Origin: Stropharia rugosoannulata | Lineage: Eukaryota > Basidiomycota > Agaricomycetes > Agaricales > Strophariaceae | NCBI GenBank assembly: GCA_028532985.1 | Contig: JANCIK010000001.1 | Location: 1,302,001-1,366,000 of the forward strand | Length of the DNA: 64,000 nucleotides | Direction of reading: 5' to 3' | Part shown: positions 56,926 to 64,000 of the stretch, piece after piece | How positions within the stretch are numbered: position 1 is the first letter of the stretch | How the letters are laid out: each line of letters starts with the position of its first letter | Notes under the pieces: model-generated | Told to the model about the DNA's origin: nothing | Databases searched by the model: none | What the model saw: only the letters and a program-made list of their open reading frames with translations | Translations under genes and position numbers: made by a program

Positions 56926-59507
56926 ATGTCATCTACAAGAAAGTCCTTAGAAAAGTCCAGCCAAGATGTCAGAACTGAAGACATCAACGTCAATGCGAAG
57001 TAAGGCGACTCGTCTGTCTTTCACCGGGGACCCTTCGTTATAACATTCTCGGTCCAGGATCCAAAACCCTCTCCATGGTATCGCGCACGACGATCTGCTA
57101 GAACAGGTGGAAGCTTTTGCAGAAGAATATGATATGGTAGACATTCTACCGTACCTGCAGAAAGGGGCGCTCATCGCCCAAAACCCCGCGGAATTCGAGA
57201 AGATCAGTGAGCTAGATGAGAATGATCGGGAGGTCATTCGGCGGGAGAAAACTCGTATGTCTGCTGCATATTATCATTCAGAAACTATAGCTGACTAAGC
57301 GCGTCATCGCAGACAAATGGAGTCAACCTAGAGCATTATACTTCACAGTCGTCATGTGTTCAATTGCTGCTGCAGTTCAGTATGTATTCCAATAGGGGGA
57401 TTCAACTATCAAACTATCGCTGATTCTCCATTCAACAGAGGGTGGGATCAAACAGGCTCCAACGGCGCGAACTTGTCATTCCCACAAGACTTCAACATCG
57501 ACTTCTCCAACGGCGGTCCTAACGCCAGTAGAAATCAATGGATAGTCGGGCTCATCAATTCAGCGTAAGCGTTTTACATTCACTCTGTCAGATGTAACTC
57601 ATCAAACACAGACCCTACATTGCCTCTTGTTTAATGGGCTGCTGGGTATCCGATCCTTTAAATAACCTCTTCGGTCGCCGTGGAACTATTTTCTTTGCTG
57701 CTGTATTCTGCACGTTTTCAGTAATCGGCTCTGCATTTGCGCAGACATGGCCACAGCTGTTGGTAAGGAGAGCTCGTATAGGCGATGTAGGGCCTTTCAA
57801 TGAATACCATGACTGTAGATTTGCAGGTTATTACTCGGTTTGGGTATGGGCACCAAAGCAAGTACAGTACCGATTTATGCAGCAGAAAACACACCAGCGT
57901 CTATTCGTGGTGGACTTGTTATGTCTTGGCAGATGTGGGTATGTACATGCATGATCACTACGTCATGGACCGGAGTTATTTTAACGATCTTCCCCCAATC
58001 TTCCCCGCATTGATCAGAATGCGTGCGGCATTTTTTTGGGTTTCTGCGCCAACCTTGCTCTTTACCAAGTCGGTCCCATAGCATGGCGCCTTCAATTAGG
58101 TTCTGCTTTCCTCCCAGCAGTCCCTTTGATGATTGGGATCTACTTCTGTCCTGGTGAGCTAGCCGATTATCAATTTCATTATCGTTCTAATCGCTGGGAT
58201 ATTTGCAGAATCTCCGAGATGGCTTATGAAAAAGAGACGTTACAAGCAAGCCTACGTATCATTTAAACGTCTGAGAAACTCCGAGTTGCAGGCTGCACGC
58301 GATTTGTACTACATCCATCGACAACTGGAAGTGGAGATGGCATTAGGGAAAGGTACTTCATTCGTGAAGCGTTTCTTGGAACTGTACACTATTCCCCGCA
58401 TACGCCGTGCAACTCTAGCAAGCTTCGTGGTAATGATTGGCCAACAGATGTGTGGGATTAACATTATTGCGTTCTATTCGTCCACTATCTTCTCCAATGC
58501 GAACTATTCAACAAGGTCATCACTTCTGGCATCGTTTGGATTTGGCCTTGTTAATTGGTTGTTCGCATTCCCCGCTGTATGGGTGAGTATATATTTTCAT
58601 TCTGATACTTCAGTACTTAACAGTGTCCTTAGACCATTGATACCTTTGGAAGGAGAAATCTCTTGCTTTTCACGTTCCCTAACATGGCATGGACTCTCCT
58701 TGCAGCTGGGTTTTGTTTCTTTATCGACAAGCAAAAAACCGAGGTGGCACTGGTTTCACTATTCATATTCTTGTTTGGGGGTAGGTTTCTTCCTCCCCTC
58801 TTTGTCTCTCTTTGACTCATAGACTATGGGTATCATGCTTACTTCTATCATAAGCCTTTTACTCTCCTGGAGAAGGTCCAGTACCATTTACATACTCTGC
58901 CGAAGTTTTCCCGTTGACTCATCGTGAAATGGGAATGTGAGTATATATTTTTGGATAGATTTAGACGATCTGACAGAAATTTGCAGGTCTTTTGCCGTTG
59001 CTACCAATCTGTTTTGGGCTTCTGTATTGTCCTTAACTTTCCCTCGCTTGCTCGGTGCATTAGGATCTACAGGAGGTAAGCTTCAGTATGGTACTGCAGT
59101 TCCTCAACGATACTCAATACGCATGTAGCATTTGGGTTTTATGCGGGTCTGAATGTCGTAGCCTTTGTGATGATATTGTTTTTGGTGCCAGGTATACATC
59201 ACTTCGTTCTTTATCTTACTGCAAATTTTGACTAGTTTATTGCGACAGAAACAAAACAGCGAACCTTAGAAGTGCGTATATGTTATTGCTTTTCAATTTT
59301 AAATCTGACAAAATCTATGGCGAACAGGAACTTGACTATATCTTTGCTGTACCTACCAGAAAGCACATCAGTTATCAGGCGAAAGTCTTCATACCTTACT
59401 TCATTAAGAGGTGGGTATTATTCCGCAAAGATGCTGTTCTGAAACCACTTTACAACTTCGACGAGGTCGAATCTATCACGGTTTACGAAAAAGGAGTGGG
59501 GCATTGA
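56926..59507 (+). CDS. MFS sugar transporter (inositol/hexose type)
   Basis: Twelve-helix proton/sugar symporter of the plasma membrane. A long cytosolic N-terminus ([20 protein letters not shown], then [20 protein letters not shown]) precedes [20 protein letters not shown] and [17 protein letters not shown]. Family motifs are [128 protein letters not shown] and [18 protein letters not shown]. The conserved sugar-site Gln pair QQMCGIN is intact. About twelve exons, roughly 560 residues. The long N-terminus with '[16 protein letters not shown]' is a recurrent feature of a fungal inositol/quinate-like branch; substrate unknown. Confidence 0.9.
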
Positions 59508-60007
59508 CATGACATTTATGATTGCTCTTGTTATTCATCTTATTGCATCGGAGTATACCCCCAGATACTCCGCCTTTTATACCAACTTCATGAAACTTAA
59601 CGTTGTTGTATGTGACGATCTTGGAAACGATCATAGTTGTCGAGAAAATATCGATTTGCTGTTGATTTGCTGTAATGAAAAACAAGTTATTTATGATTTG
59701 TTTACGATTGAAAATTCGTGATCCAGTAGCTCAGGCTGCGTTCTTTGCATGCGACGGTAAGTCTAGAAGTTCTTGAGTTCGATTTACCGTAAAGTAACTT
59801 GCAATCGTTGTGCAATTGCAACTGCTAGCTTAACTCTACTTACATAATAAGCTCACGCCGTGCTGGGCAGGGCCACTGTTGCACGACTCCGGCCCTCAAT
59901 ACCGCGGTTCACATACAACATCTATTGCCGTGTACACACATATTCAATACTAGCTTAAGTATTGAGAAAGCAGATCTCCTCTTCCACTCGCCTGACGATC
60001 AACGAAT
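59508..60007. other. Intergenic, sugar transporter / WD40 gene
   Basis: 500 bases between tandem plus-strand genes, AT-rich in the first half. A possible TTCGATT loop near 59777 is not supported as a tRNA (flanking stem does not pair). No gene is seen. Confidence 0.4.
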
Positions 60008-61442
60008 ATGTCGCAAACAACGCTCTTGCAATACGAGGCGCCATGTAAGGACCCCTGTTCTCCGATCTCGAATGATGTTCGATTTATGAGGTACAGGGCC
60101 TGTTCACAGCATAGATTGGTGTAAATCCTCTGCTCCTGGTCAACAACTACGTCCCCGATCATCATTTCGCCTTGGTGTAGCATCTTTCACGGAGAACTAT
60201 CAAAATCAGATAGCAGTAGTTGGGTTGCAAGATGAACGCGTCTTGGTGGAAGACGACTTCACAGACTATCCAGACTTTGTAACGCTTTGTGAAGCATATC
60301 ACGGATACCCGGCTACCAGCCTGCAATGGCAACCTGCGTCTGCACAAAGCTACTCTTGGTCGCAAAAATCACCCTCCACAGAACTACTAGCTACCACGGG
60401 CGATGCTTTGAGGATTTGGGAGTATAGTGGTGATGGGTCAGCTTCTTCTTCGAGCTACGTCGGAAGACAGCCATCTGCATCTTCTGGGCATAGTCTGACA
60501 ATGAAGACCGCTTTATCCGGGGTGGGTGTACTATAATAGTTATCATGTCACTGACTGTTAACGTTCTCTAGCAGTCCAAAGTACAAAATCAGTCTGCTGG
60601 TGCACCACTCACAAACTTCTCTTGGAATGAGAAGTCCCCAAACCTGATAGTGACTGCATCTATCGATACAACCTGTACTGTATGGAATATTGACACTTCC
60701 ACCGCCATGACACAACTTATAGCTCACGATCGCGAAGTCTATGATGTTGCGTGGCTCCCCGGGTCCACTGATATCTTTGTCTCTGTGGGCGCAGACGGAA
60801 GCTTACGAGCATTTGATCTCCGGAGTCTCGAGCATTCAACCATTCTGTATGAAACACCAGCGCCCAAAAATATGCCACCGCCTTCTGCCAATCCCTCGAC
60901 CTCTGCACGCCCACCAACATCTCCACTATTACGCATCGCTTTTAATCCTTCTGATTCAAATTACATGTCTACGTTCCATATGGACGGTTCTGATGTCCAA
61001 ATCCTTGATATGCGTAGCCCGGGTTCGCCTGTTATCGAACTTAAAGGACATCACGGTCCTATCAATGCGCTAGGATGGGGATCTGCAGATCATCCTTTGC
61101 TCGCTACGGCAGGTAACATCGCTTCATCGACTTCAGCGACATTATGCTTACTTGATTATATTAGGGGATGATTGTCAAGTTTTACTCTGGGACCTCGCCA
61201 ACTATACACAAGGAACAGCATCCCCGCGAAGCGCAGGCTCACGCCTGAACTCTCCTCGTCCAGACGCCAAAAAGAGAGTCGTAACAGAACCTGTGATGGC
61301 TTACACCGCCCCCAGCCATATCACGAACCTTGCCTGGTCCCCACAAATATCTGGTTTGACTATGAATACAGGATACTCGACCACTACCGGAGAATGGCTT
61401 GCAATTGCATCAGGGAAAACAATAAAAGCACTGAAAGTATAG
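60008..61442 (+). CDS. DCAF7/WDR68-like WD40 protein
   Basis: WD40 scaffold, known in animals as DCAF7/WDR68 (partner of DYRK/HIPK kinases and CUL4 ligases) and in plants as TTG1-like proteins. The first exon MSQTTLLQYEAP joins WPVHSIDWCKSS, the Y-x-A-P-W-P-V-h-x-h-x-W hallmark of this family. Blades include RLGVASFTENYQNQIAVVGL, ATSLQWQPAS, STELLATTGDALRIWEYS, PLTNFSWNEKSPNLIVTASI, DTTCTVWNIDTS, QLIAHDREVYDVAWLPGSTD and VSVGADGSLRAFDLRSLEHS with ILYETP. The last blades have GHHGPINALGWG and DDCQVLLWDL. Four or five exons, about 400 residues. A Ser/Pro insert between blades (PKNMPPPSANPSTSARPPTS) is longer than in animals. Confidence 0.9.
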
Positions 61443-63080
61443 AATATTTGACACGTTCGTTTTGAAAGTTTTTGCGGGAAACGTGACTTTACCTGCACAC
61501 CTCTCAATCTGAAATACACATGGTGGGGAGAGCAGCAGCAGGGGTAGCAGACTGAGATTGGAATACATCATCAACAGCCACTTATGTCGACCTGGACGTA
61601 CGCGACGACATAATTGTCTGGCCGAACGGGATGAAACTTCATCATTTATCTGCCCGTAAAATACGCCTCACACGCGCTATTTTGGAACACGGCCTACTCG
61701 GATAACAGAACTATATAAATACATCCACTTACCACGAAAGTTGTCGCAAGCGATCCCGCATTTAGTGCTGCACTTGCCTGCTTTGGCAATGGTGTGAATA
61801 AATAATAGGTAAAGTCACAAATTGCATTTAGTGACCTAACATATACCAATGGTAATAATATCATGGCATGGCGGTTGCCTGACAGAATAATTATTGAAGT
61901 TTTCCAGAGTTTTTCCCGTGAACAATTGCCAGGCTTGGTTATCTAGTCACTATTTTCAAACTCTTTTCGCGAGCATTCATTATCAGCCAGTATCATTGAT
62001 GTATCATTCGGCGGCTGTCTAGGTAATTATCGGTAACCTTCCAATAACCGTCAGTGCAAGGTTTGCGCGCGGTGCCAACTATCTCAGGTACTGCGCCACA
62101 TACTTAACTTTGTGGAAGTACGTTTTTGTTACTGCGATTGCAGTCTTATCTTTCCCTGGCATCCATATGTGGATAAGTGGTACACCTACACTACTGAAGC
62201 TTACTGTCAGGGACGAGTTCGCAAGCACTTGTTAAGTTGTTCAATACTGTCGCATAATCTACACTGAGTTGTACGCATATACACACAAGCCAAGAGGACT
62301 TAGCTTCAAGTCAAGTGAATCTTAATTATGGTACATACTACCGGATTAATATCTTCGAGTAAGATCTAGTCTATTATAAGCAGTAGCCACCGAAAAGAGC
62401 AGTCTTTCACTTTGGCAGCTTCTGGCAGCTTCCCCAATTTTTTTTATTTTAGCTCAGTACTGCTAAGCAATTGGCGGTGCGGCCTTTTGTGGCACACATA
62501 TTTGTCATCATCGTTTGATCCTGGACATGCTAAATCATAACGCCAAGGCCGCCAGACGCATGGCTCTCTGGAAATTTTGTCGAGAAATGTATGCAGCGCA
62601 CCAATCGCACACTACCGCACGCCAATCTTTCCAAGACCGACTAGCCACTGAACCCAGGCTTTCCCTGTCTAAGGCCATTGACTATGTGCGTGTTTTTTTT
62701 CTCTCATCGCAGCAATAAACCGTTGCGCCGTGGTTTGCTCTCGTCCTATGGTCTAGACGATGTCAAGGCACATCAAGGCAACTCTTGACTTGTGCATCAT
62801 CATTTGCCTAGTTTTCTTGCCTGAACTCCAAGCCTTCAGTGTCAAAGCTATCTCGACATATCTGCTTGAATTCAGATACAAATCATTCCACCTACATATC
62901 ATTACATTGGCGGTTGATTTGATATGTTATCAGGAAAGTGGTAGCATGTGCTTCAAAAATTGTTGGCGTCCTCATGTGGCACGTCGTCCTTATGACCATA
63001 TAACCACAGAGGCGCTAATTGTACCTGTAGCTCTTTTCCTCACCTCCCCACTAACCTAAACTTCTGTTAGTGTCGGTGAA
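61443..63080. other. Long gap with F-box relic
   Basis: About 1.64 kb. Holds the decayed F-box stretch at 61863-62000 and short unsupported frames at 62515-62718 and 62760-63059. A frame ending KAIDY at 62694 is followed by a possible intron (62695-62712), but it leads straight to a stop. The last 80 bases are the 5' leader of the CNT gene. Confidence 0.4.
61863..62000 (+). pseudogene. F-box gene relic
   Basis: From ATG at 61863 the frame reads MAWRLPDRIIIEVFQSFSRE then QLPGLV before a stop. A one-base shift then continues SHYFQTLFASIHYQPVSL. The pattern L-P-x-x-I-I-x-E-V-F...L...V-S-x-x-F-x-x-L...Y-x-P is that of the F-box of agaricomycete F-box proteins. No further homologous frame follows, so this looks like a truncated, frameshifted remnant of a member of the large, fast-turning F-box family. 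Confidence 0.42.
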
Positions 63081-64000
63081 ATGGCGTCCGCAGCTGAACA
63101 TGGCCAGACTGTAGTCAAGCGCACCCCATCTCAGTCATCCAGCTCGGCGACGAAGGAGAAGGGGGATCTTGTGGAGCCCGCGGTTTACCTTTCCAAGGAC
63201 TCGGAATCCGGCGTAGAACAAGTCCAGACATGTAAAAAATACGTTAAACCGGTCTTTCTTGGGGGTCTCGCGATCGTAATCTTGGGGTGGTGGATAAGTG
63301 CGACCATAATGGAAGCAACGCGACACAGATGGTACGTACCCTTTGTGCGTAATTTCTCTGATTTACGACTCTGACAATCATATCTTTAGGATCGTACAGA
63401 CTCTTTTTGCGTGGTTTTTCATTCTGTGAGTCGTTTTTACAGTACCGCAGTTAACGACCGATTTCTTATCGGAACCTTGAAGCCTCATTATATTCCAATT
63501 CGTCTCCAACTCCGTCATCACAAAACCTGTGGAAGCCATCTGGATTCCTTTAGTTCAGCGACCTTTCTTCGGCCTTAGTTATCGAGTGCGCATAGCCATC
63601 GGATGGCTTTGCCTCTTGGGTATTATATTTGGGTCGGCTTTTGGGTTCGAATTAAAAGATGTGAGTTCACATTGTGCAATTGTACACTCCAATTAATATT
63701 CGCCATAGGGTGCCCAATATGAGGATCGCGTTATTGCTATTGTCGGCATTCTTATTTTCCAGGTATCGTTGTGGCTCACCTCAAAGCACAGAAAGCATAT
63801 TCCATGGTGCAGTATATTACCATGAGTCTAGAATTACATATCACTCATTTATTTGAATTGTTGTAGGCCAACTGTCATTGTTGGACTGTTCCTTCAACAA
63901 GCCATTGCTCTTTTTGTTCTGAAATCCGGTGCTGGCTTTTCGATTTTTAAATGGATTGCCACCCTTGCCAATGATTTCCTTGCGCAATCGAGGGACGGTG
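63081..64000 (+). CDS. Concentrative nucleoside transporter (CNT), partial at window edge
   Basis: Ion-coupled uptake of nucleosides across the plasma membrane. Cytosolic N-terminus [20 protein letters not shown], then helices [72 protein letters not shown] and [20 protein letters not shown] with RKHIPW. Spliced (TG|GTGCAGTA...TTGTAG|G) this continues [20 protein letters not shown] and [20 protein letters not shown], the diagnostic CNT segment. About five exons are present; the core transport helices and the stop lie beyond 64000. It belongs to the same broad pathway as the nucleoside hydrolase at the left edge, but the two are 60 kb apart. Confidence 0.9.

Noticed and set aside
59690..59800. 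Possible tRNA T-loop (GTTCGATT) near 59777
   Set aside because: The five bases on each side do not pair, and no matching D-arm or acceptor stem is present.

Overview
The window reads as a gene-dense stretch of nuclear DNA from a filamentous basidiomycete, most likely an agaricomycete. The evidence is about 25 protein genes in 64 kb, nearly all broken by very short introns (mostly 45-65 nt, GT-AG), alternating strands without operons, and typical mushroom-type families: a bZIP of the RGRKKD...SLTQQRDYRARKA type, a small CCC-motif tetraspan protein, a full-size ABCA transporter and a fungal CNT nucleoside transporter. The species assignment is inference. Coding models were assembled by hand from splice signals and reading frames, so internal exon borders are firm only where positions are given.

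Layout, left to right. 0.1-1.4 kb: RACK1 (-) with a U24 box C/D snoRNA in its third intron. 2.4-8.9 kb: nucleoside hydrolase (+), amino-acid permease (-), bZIP factor (+), BUB2-type TBC protein (-). 9.5-15.2 kb: an adaptin large chain resembling AP-4 epsilon, then an unrecognised conserved-looking protein. 15.2-16.5 kb: a gene gap holding a 699-bp MITE with TA duplications. 16.5-20.7 kb: primase small subunit and a TspO/MBR-like membrane protein (both -). 21-25.7 kb: a PHD-like zinc-finger protein and galactokinase (+). 25.9-31.5 kb: BiP-type ER Hsp70 and ATP-dependent PEP carboxykinase (-). 32-36 kb: a GNAT acetyltransferase and SLX1 with an AT-hook minisatellite tail (+). 36.1-50.2 kb: MED14 (-), SCY1-like pseudokinase (+), ABCA transporter (-). 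50.2-52.1 kb: a gene-poor gap with a probable transposon remnant. 52.1-64 kb: tetraspan protein, mitochondrial pyruvate carrier, APQ12-like protein, a small unknown protein, an MFS sugar transporter, DCAF7/WDR68-like WD40 protein, a decayed F-box stretch and the 5' part of a CNT nucleoside transporter running off the right edge.

Functionally this is mostly housekeeping: translation (RACK1), replication and repair (primase, SLX1), transcription (MED14, bZIP), trafficking (adaptin, SCYL1), ER folding (BiP), carbon metabolism (galactokinase, PEPCK, pyruvate carrier, sugar transporter) and nucleoside/amino-acid handling. No biosynthetic cluster or defence island is visible. The most unusual observations are the SLX1 endonuclease with six perfectly phased 60-bp AT-hook units, BiP with a non-standard HADL end and an acidic tail, nucleotide-binding motifs of BiP and galactokinase encoded on 8-16 nt microexons, the snoRNA nested in RACK1, and the two transposon-derived gaps.
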